Shown here: one piece after another, positions 1 through 9,532 of the stretch
Position numbering within the stretch: position 1 is the stretch's first letter
How the letters are laid out: the number at the start of each line of letters is the position of its first letter
Source: Paramoeba atlantica
Lineage: Eukaryota > Discosea
DNA: 64,000 nt
Reading direction: 5' to 3'
Assembly: GCA_977017575.1 (NCBI GenBank)
Contig: CDRNVI010000074.1
Coordinates: forward strand, 1 to 64,000
Position numbers and translations under genes: made by a program
The notes under the pieces: generated by a model
Told to the model about the DNA's origin: nothing
The model's database searches: none
What the model saw: only the letters and a program-made list of their open reading frames with translations

Positions 1-1
1 T

Positions 2-511
2 AAGAATAAAATAACGAATCAAAGGATAACAACAAATGAAAACTTCGAACCGCTACGGGTACAGAAATTTATGGGTCGTTCCCTGCTGTTCGCTCCCGGG
101 GTTCTGTTTAAGGAAGTCCCGTTGGATCCCTATTTGGGATTTCTCTTCGAGGGGGGACCGCTGCTGTATGGGATCCGGGCCTGGACCGCGGGGTGGCACC
201 TGGTGTGCCCGCGGGAGGTGACACTGTGCCACGTGGGGTACCGCACAGAGGCCCCAAAGGTGTGGGATTATTTAAACCCGCAATGGAAGGTGAAAAGGAG
301 AAGGTCGATACTGCGGCTGCAGTATTTGTTAGGGGTACGGGAGGTCAACCAAACGAGGGAGGAGTGGGAGGGGAAGATGGAGAGAGGGGGGCGGGAGGAG
401 GTGCTGCGGGAGATTGGGAAGTATGGGCTCGGGAACGAACGGTCGCTGGAGGCGTATTGGAGGTATGTAGGGGTGAGGCCAGAGGAGCGTGTGGTGGTGG
501 GAAATGAGTGA
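2..511 (+). CDS. C-terminal part of a GT60-type (Skp1 GlcNAc-transferase-like) glycosyltransferase
   Basis: The frame is open from the left edge, so the start lies outside the window. The visible residues match the end of the GlcNAc glycosyltransferase family (PF11397, GT60): FAPGVLFKEVPLDPYLGFLF, then a glutamate-poor version of the usual GEE segment (EGG), then RAWTAGWHLVCP, an H-x-GY histidine region and an R-P/K-W-like step (APKVWDYL). In the family these residues bind UDP-GlcNAc and metal, and members modify hydroxyproline of Skp1 in the cytoplasm. The last 60 residues are Glu/Arg/Gly rich, and the DNA there is strongly purine-rich on the coding strand. A related GT60 enzyme with a different acceptor is equally possible. 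The loss of the second Glu of the usual GEE is odd and may affect activity. Confidence 0.6.
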   Translation, partial: KNKITNQRITTNENFEPLRVQKFMGRSLLFAPGVLFKEVPLDPYLGFLFEGGPLLYGIRAWTAGWHLVCPREVTLCHVGYRTEAPKVWDYLNPQWKVKRRRSILRLQYLLGVREVNQTREEWEGKMERGGREEVLREIGKYGLGNERSLEAYWRYVGVRPEERVVVGNE

Positions 512-1701
512 AGAGGGGGGTCACGTTTAATTTTTTTCAGGCGGTTGCATAGCTACCACTCTTCCCTCGATTAGAAGAATCGAGAATTAACTGGTAGTCA
601 ATGATTCTTATTGAAGTTGTTTAATACAAAAGAAAGTAAGATGAGAAGTAAGCGGAGAATTCGAGCAATAGTTACAATGTCATGTAACTAGGTACAGTAG
701 CACAATTATAGTACAAGATCAATGATATATAATAGGTGACGTAGAGCTAAAAGTATCATGAGGAAAAGATTCACTTTTTGAACTTTAAGTATGGAGGGGA
801 AACGCATCACATGAGAGGAACGTGACTTCAAAGGTGCTTCCCCATGCGAAGGTTGAGTGCGTGAGCTGTGTGACGAGCTCACTGTGGAAGAAAGTAGTTT
901 CTCTGGGTCGCTTTTTTGCTGTTGATCCCTCTTTCTCTTACACCGCTGTAGACGATCGCTGTAAGACGATCGCTTCCCTGATAAAGAGCGCTGGGAACCA
1001 AACGAAGTTTTACCTTTGAAAGGGTACGTATGCGATGCGACAATGTTGATGAGGTGCAATCCTTGTTATTGTCCAAGGGGACTCATACCGCGCTCTCATA
1101 ATGCGACCACGCGTATTTTCATACCACGTGACCTCGACCTTAACGTTTCATAGTCACTTGATTTCCGCAATACGTGCCTCTATCTTGAGGAGTGAACAGG
1201 TCCGCACTACTCTCACCAGTTCCCAGTTCTAGGCGGTACCTCGGTTTAACACTGACCCGGTTGGATATAATCGTTTCTCTTTCGTAGTTTCGTCACCTCC
1301 AGTGTTTCGAGTTTTAATAGCAGACGGATGATCAAAGAATCGTTTCCTAGACTCGTTGTAACCGCTTGCGCTTTTCGTGTTGTTGTTTTCTGTGTGGCCG
1401 GCGCGACCTGGCCATCAAGGAGGCCGCATCGTATTTCCCACGGCCCCCGCAACATTCCCAGGGAATGATTCCCTAGCTTTGCAAGCCGAGCTGGGCTCGG
1501 CAAAGCACTGTGTCGTTCCGTGTTGTGTGAACTGGTTTCAGCAGGTTTCTCGGCCTGGGGATATAAATTCCGCTGTGCACTGGGAGGAGGCATTGATTCG
1601 GGGCGTCGCGTTTGTAGGTATGGATTTCTGTACTGTTAAAAGTGAGGAGTCTGCGGGAATTGGATCTTCACCTCGTTCAAGTAGGGGAACACTAAGTAAC
1701 T
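512..1701. other. Intergenic region, no gene recognised
   Basis: About 1.2 kb between the glycosyltransferase stop and the first transposon end. Short open frames occur on both strands (for example 706-1059 and 1246-1593 on the minus strand, 1377-1718 on the plus strand), but none has a recognisable motif and they overlap one another. No tRNA-like or rRNA-like sequence was seen. Confidence 0.5.
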
Positions 1702-1765
1702 TACTCCCCCCTCCATAAGTAATTATAAGTGTAAATTTTTTTTTTTTGAATTTATAATTGCTGTA

Positions 1766-2080
1766 CCCCCCCTGTTTATAATAGCCTCGACCCCTCCCCC
1801 CCTTTATAGGTTCTTTTTTTGGCAAACTGGGAAGGATTTTTTTTAATTTTCTTGCACTGTCTTAAACATTTTGATATTTTCATATGGTTCGAGGTTTGGC
1901 GCGTGTTCGTGCTGGACATTTTACTTTGGAAGAGCGCCGGGGCCCACTTAGCAATTGAATAATTCCTGGTTCCTCGCTCCCAAATGTAGGGCGATTTCTG
2001 TGCCAACTCTTAATCTTCAATCGCCCTCCCCCCTTTATACATCATTTGGGCAAAAGCGATGCTATTATAAACGGGGGGGG
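1766..2080. mobile_element. Nested 315-bp mariner-type MITE
   Basis: Terminal inverted repeats of 20 bp match at 19 positions: CCCCCCCTGTTTATAATAGC at the left and its inverse at 2061-2080. TA lies immediately outside both ends (1764-1765 and 2081-2082). A second motif, CTCCCCCCCTTTATA, occurs as a direct repeat just inside both ends. There is no coding capacity, so this is a non-autonomous element. Confidence 0.65.
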
Positions 2081-2083
2081 TAC

Positions 2084-2576
2084 AGTATAATCCAGTACGG
2101 ATTCTCCCCAGGCCTAGTCGAACCTAGATTCGATACCGGTCGGGGACCGGACATTTGTTTCCTTTTGGGGCGGAAACTAGTCCTAGTGGACGTGACGGTG
2201 GTGAACCCACTGGCACCGTCCTGTGTGTGGATAAGGAGGTAGCTGAGCCCTCCTTCACCGTGAGGCAGGCAGAGCGTCTCAAAAGGCGCACTCACGAGAA
2301 AATGGCGGGGTCCAGGGAGATGGATTTCTTCCCTTTGGCCTTCACCACGTACGGTGTCCCCAGCCCCGAGACCCTCCAGTTTCTAAATCTGGTCGCTCGG
2401 AAGGCCACCGGCGAGAAGAATGGTTGCCTCAGCCATTTTATTATGGCAATCAGGGTAGCCATCCAAAAGGGGAACGCCTAGATAGCGCATGCCGCGGTAC
2501 AAAACTGGTACCGTAGGGGCGTGCGCCAATGGGCTCGGGGGATGACAAAAAAAATATAATTATAATTATAATTACT
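2084..2576 (+). mobile_element. LINE 3' end: restriction-like endonuclease remnant and A/T tail
   Basis: One frame reads RGPDICFLLGRKLVLVDVTV, the PD...(8-12)...DV core of the PD-(D/E)XK-like endonuclease found at the C-terminus of site-specific LINEs (R2, NeSL, CRE/SLACS groups). A different frame then continues with RQAERLKRRTHEKM and FFPLAFTTYGVPSPETLQFL up to a stop at 2479-2481, a typical ending of these proteins. The change of frame near 2220-2240 shows that the copy is damaged. A short 3' region ends in an A-rich stretch followed by ATAATT repeats (2550-2576), as expected of a LINE 3' tail. No reverse transcriptase domain is present, so the copy is 5'-truncated. The exact clade cannot be told from this much sequence. 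Confidence 0.55.
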
Positions 2577-2802
2577 TATGGATGTGAACCTAGTGAACCT
2601 GGAGAGGGGTAAAAAATTGGAATTTCGCACTAATACTCTTCATGATGTTGATGATTCTGGACAGGCGGGCGAGGAGGGCGGCAGACAGGGCGGGCGAGGA
2701 GGGCGACAAAGCGGGCGTGCGAAACAAGGGGGGTCTTCCTCTCGGGGTGAAGGGGGCATGGGGGGGGGTAAAATTAAGTTATCCAGTTATAAACCCCTCC
2801 GC

Positions 2803-3412
2803 ACCAAAAAGGCACCCACCCTTATTTTTTGCACGAGGGGGGCTAGGGGGGTTATCGCACCACTTTATCGTGCAAAATTTTGAGATCTGTTCGTTCCCGT
2901 TGTCTTTAGGTCATTTCGGAAAATAAAAAAAAGTTGAATTTATATTTTAAAAAAAATCACTTTTCATGCCAAGAAAGACGTATCGACTCCCCAGGGTTGG
3001 TCTTACAGAAAGTGGAAAAGTGTTATTGCGCATGAGGCTTGGCCAAGGGGTTGCGATAAGGCAAGTATCCCGCGAGTTTAATGTCAATGTGAAACATATT
3101 CGAAAATATTTGAAAAAATTTTCGCCTGAAAATGTTTATACTCTGAGCCCTGAAGTAAAAAACAGAATCAAAAGACACCTTGTTGTTCTCCCACCCATCT
3201 CAATTACATGTGTTTCGTACATTAAAACATTAAAAAAAGTACCATTCCCCTCAAACTGTATTTTTCAGCAAGATGGGGCAACACCTTAGACTGCCAAGGA
3301 AACAAAAGCGTACCTTGAGGACGGCAACATGAAATTATTGAAAAATTGTCCGCTCAACTCCCCCGATCTCTCTCCAATAGAAAACGTTTGGAGCATGGTT
3401 CAGTCAAACTAA
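2803..3412 (+). pseudogene. Internally deleted mariner-like transposase
   Basis: Starts with a subterminal region shared with the elements near 44.7 and 52 kb (CACCAAAAAGGCACC, TTTTGCACGAGG, GAGATCTGTTCGTTCCC). The coding part (from 2966) opens with a DNA-binding HTH segment, including VSREFNVNVKHIRKYLKK. It then jumps to the end of the catalytic domain: PSNCIFQQDGATP carries the second catalytic Asp. After an in-frame TAG at about 3287-3289 the same frame continues through NSPDLSPIENVW with the third catalytic residue. The first catalytic Asp and about 150 residues are missing, so this is a dead, internally deleted DNA transposon copy. Confidence 0.6.
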
Positions 3413-3519
3413 AATGTAGTACGAACGGGCGTTCCGCGCCCGGCCGGCGTAGGGGGCCGGTGGGTGGGCACGAAAATGCGAAAAGAGAATAAATGAACTA
3501 TGAATCTAGATCTAGAAAA

Positions 3520-4411
3520 TTTCTTTTTTAGTCTCTTCGTTAAACGCAGTGGTTGTTTCCAACTTAGAAGTCACTCATGCTGCGCTCTTCGCGTTGAAAA
3601 CTACCACGGGGTTTAACGAAGAGCCTAAAAAAGAAAATTTGGCGTGGAAAGCTGAAGAAAATTGAAGTATTATAGCCACAATTAGCCGATTCTCCGGTAA
3701 AAATGGGGTCATTTTTGTGTATTTTTGCTCTCAGAGCACTAAATCCGACATTTGCTGTGTTGTGGGAAATCGCTCGTAGGCGTGAAAGAAAGCCTACCGA
3801 ACGTATTGGGCAGAGAATACGACTCCAACCATACCATTCTTTCGACACAAAAGGGCCCCTTGGGGTCCGAAAAATACTTTTTCACCTTTTTTAGTCAAAA
3901 ATGGGTCATTTTGAGGGGCGCACCACGGCTCGAAGACGGGATATCTGGCGAAAACAACTGCGGAGAAAGCTAGTATAGGTCCCAAACTCTCAAAATACAA
4001 TAGGGAAAACGATTTTGTAAAAATATTTTTTTCGCCATTTGTTTCGCCAAGTTGAAATTTGTTTCAAAAATAAATTTCCGAAAAAATACGAACTTGGCGG
4101 ACCCGTCCTGCGCATACGCGGGGGGGTCACCCCCGGGTAGGGGGGTGGAAAATACGCGACAAGACCCCGGCTACCCATTCTGCGGGTTTTTTTCGAAAAA
4201 AAAATTTCGTGCGGTATGCCCCCCCTAGACCCCCCATTTTTATCAATTTTTTTTTTCAGTTTTAGACCACCGGAGCCCCCTTTTATTTTTTCTTCTATTA
4301 TATTACTGTGTTCCTCTTTATATTTTCACTGTTTTTGTTCACTTTTTTTTCTATAATCGAGGGTAGAGCAGTAGTTTTACAACCACCGCAATAATCACTT
4401 ACTACAACACA
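3520..4411 (-). repeat. Foldback repeat family, long copy
   Basis: A repeat of about 890 bp with related copies at 37061-37530, 42203-42440, 43318-44400 and 50196-51698. One end is a 115-bp palindrome (3521-3637). The other end, in family orientation, begins GCGGTGGTTGT and continues ACTACCGCTCTACCCTCGAT. Between them lie A-rich blocks, a GGGGGCCCCGGTGGTCC-like block and a GGGGGTGACCCCC-like palindrome. No coding potential is evident and no known superfamily was recognised. It could be a non-autonomous foldback DNA transposon. Confidence 0.6.
3521..3637. repeat. 115-bp imperfect palindrome (arms about 42 bp)
   Basis: The left arm starts TTCTTTTTTAGTCTCTTCGT and the right arm is its inverse, ending at 3637. 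The roughly 30-bp centre contains TCACTCATGCTGCGC. Almost identical palindromes occur at 37061-37176 and 51584-51698. Confidence 0.75.
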
Positions 4412-5180
4412 ATAAAGCCCAACTCACTAATCGTTGCACATCTTTAAAATTCTTATCATAAACTTATATTATCTTAGACAATTGTTATCATACAGAGGTA
4501 AGTTCACAAATAACAGATAGCTAATCGTCTATACAATATTCAGATAGCTAATCGTTCCACTCCAATCTCAGCAAGGTTGTCAAGCTCATCAGAAATCAAG
4601 AAAAAAGAAAACAAAAAAAATACGAGGCAAAAAAAATTATCGATCGAATCGATCGAAGTTGCTTTTATAATTACTTATGAAAGGCATAGGAATTATAAGT
4701 CACAAGGGAGTAAAAGTGCTAGTTCGAGGTGTATTTATAATTACTTATGGAGGGGGGAGTAGTGTTTAATTTTGCCTAATTCTACTAATCACTGAATAGT
4801 GCGGGGAGACGAAATTGTTTTTTGGAAGTGCATTCACGGTCCCCTGTTTTCCGGATAAACCTTATGGAACTCAGGGATTACCCATGAATGCTAGATTTGA
4901 TCAAAATTTAGCGAGGAGAATTCCGCCTTGGGGAAAGAAAAAAGGATAAGAAAAAAGATAACGTTCATGTTCATGGCCCGTTTGGCCTGGAAAGGTTGCG
5001 GGCCCTCAGCCATCCAGACGTGTCCGACGATTCGGGTATAAGTTTCGAGAAGCACTTTTTTACGGGCACTGTAACGAAAAGATCAACAATATCCAACCGA
5101 CAACCCTTTCCCTTTCTTCATAAAAGAAGATCACCCATCCTTACATCATCTCCTTCTCCTCTCTCCCCCCCCCCTCCCCC

Positions 5181-6869
5181 ATGTATCTCCGTTGTCCCCC
5201 CCTTCTCCTCCCCCCTTCCTCTGTTCCCCCCTCCCCCTCCTCCCCCTCCTCCCCCGACCCCCCTGTCCACTACCTCACCCCCGGCACCACCTCCCTGCTC
5301 CCCCCACGGTGGCGCCTCAACCACAAATCCGCCTTCCTCCTCCCCCGCGAGGAGTTCAGCCCCTACGCCTACCCGAAACAATCCCACCGCACCTGGCAGC
5401 CCCCCGCCCCGTGGGTCGACACCTCCCCCCCCCGCGCCCCCTCCCTCCCCTGGCAGTCCCGCGCCACGGACTGGGACGAGAAGGAGAAGCCGCTCATCGA
5501 CCTCGCGTTTGACAAACCCGAGGCGATTCCGCTGTTTCTCAAAGACCTCTCCATTCGCGGGTACGCCGATGTGATGGCCCCGAGGTGGGTGGAGAAGGCA
5601 CAGGTGTGGGTGCGACAGGCCCGGTACTGGAGGGTGATCGGGGTGTACTACCCGTTCTACCACCCCCACCGGCTACGGATACATCTGTGGAGGCACGATG
5701 TGAACGGGAGGGCGGAGAGAGAACACGAGCAGGGGGAACAGGGGGGGAGGAATCCCTATGAGAGTGGACCCCAGATTGGGGCTCCAAAGTTTTCGATGCC
5801 TATGGTGGATGCGTTGTATGATTTGGAGAAGGCGTACCGGCGGAAGGAGCTGGGGTTGCCACCGAATTACCGTTGGGAGGGGTGGAGCCCTGTGGGGTTT
5901 CGGGATGGTCGGATGAATGATTGGCTTCCAAGGCTCCCGAGTATGCGTTGGGATCCGGATCCGGATGGGGTGGTGCTGCGTTATGAGGAGCTGGGGTTTG
6001 TGTTGGACGCTCCAGAGAACACGGAGAACCCTATGGCGGTGCACGAGATGCTCCAGAAACGGTACTACGAGTTTATTTGGACGGACACCACAGAGTATGA
6101 TGAGTGTTTCCGTGAGACCACGGGGGTCGGGGGGTTGATTGCACGGGATGTGGTGTTGTCGCCTGAGTGTGAGTCATTGGGGTTAACGGACATGCGCGAC
6201 CGCGTGTATGCGGCAGCGCTGGAAAAGCATCTCTACCCCAGGGGAATCTCCGCGGGCAGGACGAAGGAACAAGTCCAGGAATTGATTCAAAAAGTTAGAC
6301 AGGACTCCGATGCCAAGGTCGAGGGCATGCGACTGTTCTACAACGCCTCATCGGACCTGGACTGGATTCGAGGTTATATTGAGGAGCGTACCGGGATTGG
6401 TAGTTTTGTACACACCCCGGACAGAACACTGACGCAGATTATTGGCCGGCTGCTTGCGGAGATGCATCGTGTGATGACGGAGTACGAGTGGGGACCCGCC
6501 CTGGCACGATGCTCCACGTTGTACGAGTACGAAAAAGCAATTGGCCCTGTTCCCTTTGAGGTGGCCATGGCCATACAAAACGCTAACCTTGACCGAAGAA
6601 GGGAGAAGTGGAATGAGCGCTTCTCTGGGGAGGGCAAGGAGGAACAAACGCTCAACATGGTTCTACAAAAGATGTCACGCAGGCCGCAGTCGCAGCCCGA
6701 TGTGAATAACTCCGGGGACCAGTTTGATCGGGAAACAGAGCCCGTGGGAAGACATACTCAGCGCCGCGTACTGCCTGCGGACAAGCAAGGTGGGAAGGGG
6801 AAATTCTGGGAAAGGCGAGAGCAAAAACAAGTTGATTTCGAGGACAACATTGTGGCAAGAAATCTTTAG
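5181..6869 (+). CDS. Unknown basic, Trp/Tyr-rich protein with Pro-rich N-terminus
   Basis: A single frame of 562 codons. The first ~100 residues are Pro/Ser rich, encoded by an almost pure C/T strand. The body (from about residue 85) looks globular and rich in aromatic and basic residues, for example KAQVWVRQARYWRVIGVYYP and RNPYESGPQIGAPKF. The last 70 residues are charged and probably disordered. I do not recognise a family. The composition recalls lineage-specific mitochondrial ribosomal proteins of protists, but that is only a guess. The start is uncertain: the ATG at 5181 sits inside a long pyrimidine run and translation could begin further in. The next gene follows by about 260 bp on the same strand. 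Confidence 0.65.
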   Translation: MYLRCPPLLLPPSSVPPSPSSPSSPDPPVHYLTPGTTSLLPPRWRLNHKSAFLLPREEFSPYAYPKQSHRTWQPPAPWVDTSPPRAPSLPWQSRATDWDEKEKPLIDLAFDKPEAIPLFLKDLSIRGYADVMAPRWVEKAQVWVRQARYWRVIGVYYPFYHPHRLRIHLWRHDVNGRAEREHEQGEQGGRNPYESGPQIGAPKFSMPMVDALYDLEKAYRRKELGLPPNYRWEGWSPVGFRDGRMNDWLPRLPSMRWDPDPDGVVLRYEELGFVLDAPENTENPMAVHEMLQKRYYEFIWTDTTEYDECFRETTGVGGLIARDVVLSPECESLGLTDMRDRVYAAALEKHLYPRGISAGRTKEQVQELIQKVRQDSDAKVEGMRLFYNASSDLDWIRGYIEERTGIGSFVHTPDRTLTQIIGRLLAEMHRVMTEYEWGPALARCSTLYEYEKAIGPVPFEVAMAIQNANLDRRREKWNERFSGEGKEEQTLNMVLQKMSRRPQSQPDVNNSGDQFDRETEPVGRHTQRRVLPADKQGGKGKFWERREQKQVDFEDNIVARNL

Positions 6870-7092
6870 AGGCGCCTGTGGTGACAAATATGTACATATG
6901 ACTGTAGTTCTACGAGATGTCTTTTATCTACATGTCCATGCGTGTTTTTTATTGCCAACAGGCATACATGTATGTGATAGTCTTTATCGCGCACCACCAC
7001 GTTTAGAAAATGTACGTCCCATAATCGAATCCCAACTCCCGAATAGCGCACCATTTTACACCTACTTTCGCTCTTTTCCTCCCTATGTCCCA

Positions 7093-7121
7093 TATCCTTA
7101 CCTCTTCCTAAACCCCCGCAG
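7093..7121 (+). promoter_or_regulatory. Candidate splice-acceptor (pyrimidine tract + AG) before TFIIH p44
   Basis: CCTTACCTCTTCCTAAACCC, then CCGCAG (AG at 7120-7121), precedes the preferred ATG at 7132 by ten bases. This is the form of a trans-splice acceptor in kinetoplastid-like genomes. It supports the short start of the p44 gene over upstream in-frame ATGs at 6898 and earlier. Confidence 0.4.
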
Positions 7122-7131
7122 TCCCCTCCTT

Positions 7132-8439
7132 ATGCCTCACTGCATTATCCGCCGTCTGGTTCTCATCGTCGACTACTCCGCGGCAGTCCTCCGAAAAGAC
7201 TTTCTCCCTGACCGGCTTCATCTGCTACGAGACTGTGCCCTGCCCTATCTCATCCATTCCTACCTTCACCTCCATGCTGTTTCCTATCTCGCGGTTATAG
7301 CCACGCGTGAGGGGGTCGCCGAGCTTATCTGTGATTTCCAAATGTCCCCGGAGACTGTACTGAATGAAGTAGAAAAGTATTTTGCCAAGACCTCACCTTC
7401 TGGCACCCCCTCGGTTGAGAATGCGCTGCGACTCGTGTTGCATTTATTTACCCGAAATCAAGCGACCTCAACAACAGCCACCCATGAGATTCTCTATCTC
7501 GCCTCCTCACTAAACTCTGCAGACCCTGGGGATGTGACACAAGTGATTGAACAGACCCATCAAGAAAAAATTCATACCACAGTGATTGGATTTGGGGCCC
7601 AGACCCAAATGCTTTTTTCGCTAGCTTCCGAAGGACATTATTATGTCCCTTTACAGGAAAAACATTTGGAAGAGATTCTACATTTAGTGATGCATCGCGT
7701 ACCGTATGATTCTACAACCAATTCGGTCTATCCAGAGGGTGTAAAGCTACTCCCATTCGGGTTTCCCACAGTAGAAGAAAGGAGAACCCCTCAAATTTGT
7801 GTTTGTCACTTAAATTATGTACAAAACGTGATTCATTGTCCGCAATGTGAGGCCGTACTGTGTGGATCTCTCCCGCGTACGTGTGTGATTTGTGGGTTAG
7901 ATTTGCTCTCCAGTGCGTTCCTGTCGCGAGCTCAGATGCAACAGAACAGTGAGAAAAAAAACTTCATGGTGAAAATGAGCTCAACTGCAGAAAAAGCAGA
8001 GATATCGGCGTCAAGCTTAATACAAGTGGAGGGGCTAATGTTGCGAAGACAAGAATATCCACTGGGCCAGGGGGGCCCATCGACGGTTGATAAGAGCAAC
8101 TTAGCAGGTGACCAGGAAAATACAGAAACATTAGAAGACGATAGTAGGATATGTCACAAAGGCGGTCAAATTGAAAACGACTCGAAAAGTCCTATTTCCG
8201 ACAGAGAACGTTACCTTTTGACAGTGAAAAACATCTATTGCTTTCTTTGTCATTTCCCACTGTACTCACTCCACGGAACTGCCAGGGCAGGAGGCGCGGA
8301 TACGGCTACCAATACAAGTGAGCTGGAACTAAAGGATACACATCGGTGTATAAAGTGTGGGGTGAGTGCGTGCCGGTCTTGTACGCAGTTTTCGCAAAAG
8401 GTTCTCATGTGCTGTCCAAACTGTCCAGTGGATGAGTAA
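7132..8439 (+). CDS. SSL1: TFIIH core subunit p44 / Ssl1
   Basis: The protein starts at the von Willebrand A-like fold typical of Ssl1/p44: IRRLVLIVDYSAAVLRKDFL matches the family's RHLYLVIDLSRAM-type strand. Then come DFQMSPETVLNEVEKYF, GTPSVENALRLVLHLF, EILYLASSLNSADPGDV and IHTTVIGFGAQTQM, all in family order. Two zinc-binding parts follow: CHLNYVQNVIHCPQC with CGLDLLSS, and a C-terminal RING-like C4 module (CFLCHFPL ... RCIKCGVSACRSC ... CCPNCP). p44 activates the XPD helicase in TFIIH for transcription and nucleotide excision repair. A variable linker of about 100 residues separates the zinc modules. I chose the ATG at 7132 because it lies just before the conserved strand and just after a pyrimidine tract with AG. 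The frame is open further upstream (ATG at 6898) but would overlap no conserved sequence. Confidence 0.88.
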   Translation: MPHCIIRRLVLIVDYSAAVLRKDFLPDRLHLLRDCALPYLIHSYLHLHAVSYLAVIATREGVAELICDFQMSPETVLNEVEKYFAKTSPSGTPSVENALRLVLHLFTRNQATSTTATHEILYLASSLNSADPGDVTQVIEQTHQEKIHTTVIGFGAQTQMLFSLASEGHYYVPLQEKHLEEILHLVMHRVPYDSTTNSVYPEGVKLLPFGFPTVEERRTPQICVCHLNYVQNVIHCPQCEAVLCGSLPRTCVICGLDLLSSAFLSRAQMQQNSEKKNFMVKMSSTAEKAEISASSLIQVEGLMLRRQEYPLGQGGPSTVDKSNLAGDQENTETLEDDSRICHKGGQIENDSKSPISDRERYLLTVKNIYCFLCHFPLYSLHGTARAGGADTATNTSELELKDTHRCIKCGVSACRSCTQFSQKVLMCCPNCPVDE

Positions 8440-8574
8440 TATCTGTTACAACGGTAAGCATAGCAAATTTTTACATTAAACAGGCTTCTACAGAATTTTT
8501 ACGATTGACCAAACTATAAAGGTGCTCGTCTTGAAATATTCAAAAATTAACTTTTTCGCCCTACAATTTTAACA

Positions 8575-9333
8575 ATGTTGCCTGGTGCGTCTTCCACGAC
8601 CATCACTCCCAATCCTCTCCCAAAATTGATCCAATGGGACGAAAGGTACGACAAGAAATCTCAAAACTGTCCGTTCCGGTCATTTCTTTTTAGCATATGC
8701 CCCACAGAACAGGCCAATGCGCAAATCGCGTTTTATCGCAACCAGCTCGCCTCCGAAGGTATTCACCTGACTGATGAGCAGTGGACGAAGGCCGCTGAGT
8801 CCGTCCCTGACGCCTCCCGAATGTTTCCTTTGCCAGTCCATTTCTTCTCCGGACTGCAGGAGCGGATTCAGTTACAAACAGAGACACTTCGCGGATACGT
8901 GAAGCTTGTTCAGCAACTCTATTCGGTGGCTGAAAGTACCAAACAAGCCCATGACGAGATGACTTTTCGTCTGAGAAAGCTATCAGAAAAACATACAGCA
9001 CTGCAGCGCTCCGTGTTGCTGTTGTTAGGAAAAATACAGGTGCTTCGACGTGTGGAAAACCCACTGACCTCCGAGGCCCCGTTACTCAAAGAAAGCCAAA
9101 ATTTATGTAGCACGATAGAGGATACGCAACCCCAAACTGTAAACGCGCTGGATAAATTGGAGAAGACACCAATACCAGCGGGTAATACCGAGAGTGAGGA
9201 GACGCACGCTGTGCAGTGCGATATTCCGATATCAGAGGTGGTTGATTACTTACGAGAAAAACAACATGGTATTCAGCATTTGTCTGATGTTTTGGAAAGG
9301 GACATGAAGGAGGTGAAGAAACTTATTCGGTAA
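8575..9333 (+). CDS. Nup54/Nup57-like nucleoporin
   Basis: A 252-residue protein. The middle matches the alpha-helical domain of Nup54 (PF13874): W-x-KAAESVPDASRMFPLPV, then GLQERIQLQTETLRGYVKL, then helices with HDEMTFRLRKLSEKHTALQR and LLGKIQVLRR. In the family this domain forms the Nup62-Nup58-Nup54 coiled-coil trimer of the central pore channel. No FG repeats are visible at the short N-terminus, unlike yeast or animal Nup54, so this would be a stripped-down form. The C-terminal region (residues 175-252) has a linker and a final coiled-coil-like helix. The start is the first ATG after a pyrimidine-rich stretch. Confidence 0.65.
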   Translation: MLPGASSTTITPNPLPKLIQWDERYDKKSQNCPFRSFLFSICPTEQANAQIAFYRNQLASEGIHLTDEQWTKAAESVPDASRMFPLPVHFFSGLQERIQLQTETLRGYVKLVQQLYSVAESTKQAHDEMTFRLRKLSEKHTALQRSVLLLLGKIQVLRRVENPLTSEAPLLKESQNLCSTIEDTQPQTVNALDKLEKTPIPAGNTESEETHAVQCDIPISEVVDYLREKQHGIQHLSDVLERDMKEVKKLIR

Positions 9334-9532
9334 CGTTTTTTCATGTGAACTTTGTCATGGCATCTACACTGTATGGCCGTTCATTTTACGCTTGATACAG
9401 AAAAACATGAGAAATTAGATTAACCAAAGATCGTAATTTCCTCTCGGTTTTCACGAATTCGATACTCCTTTAAAAAACACAAAGTGCAACGCTAGAGACA
9501 AAAAACGAACCTTTTTTGCAAACTAAATTTTC

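Larger units (their letters stand above)
1704..4759. mobile_element. Composite mariner-type element bounded by 26-bp inverted repeats
   Basis: The left end begins CTCCCCCCTCCATAAGTAAT at 1704 and the right end is its near-perfect inverse, ending at 4759. Both are flanked by TA (1702-1703 and 4760-4761), the usual mariner target duplication, and the CTCCCTCC-like start recalls Stowaway/mariner ends. The 3-kb interior is a patchwork: a nested small element (1766-2080), a LINE tail, a mariner transposase remnant and a foldback repeat. The same ATAATTACTTATG motif also occurs near 2560 and 4665, so the two ends could belong to separate related small elements rather than one unit. Confidence 0.45.

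Noticed and set aside
706-1593. Minus-strand frames of 115-117 codons near the left end
   Set aside because: No motif, mutual overlap with + frames, composition like non-coding DNA.
5118-5669. Minus-strand Gly-rich frame opposite the start of the 5181 gene
   Set aside because: Mirror of the C-rich coding strand, with no motif.
6724-7131. Longer start of the TFIIH p44 gene
   Set aside because: The extra residues overlap the preceding gene, show no similarity to the family, and an acceptor-like site lies directly before ATG 7132.
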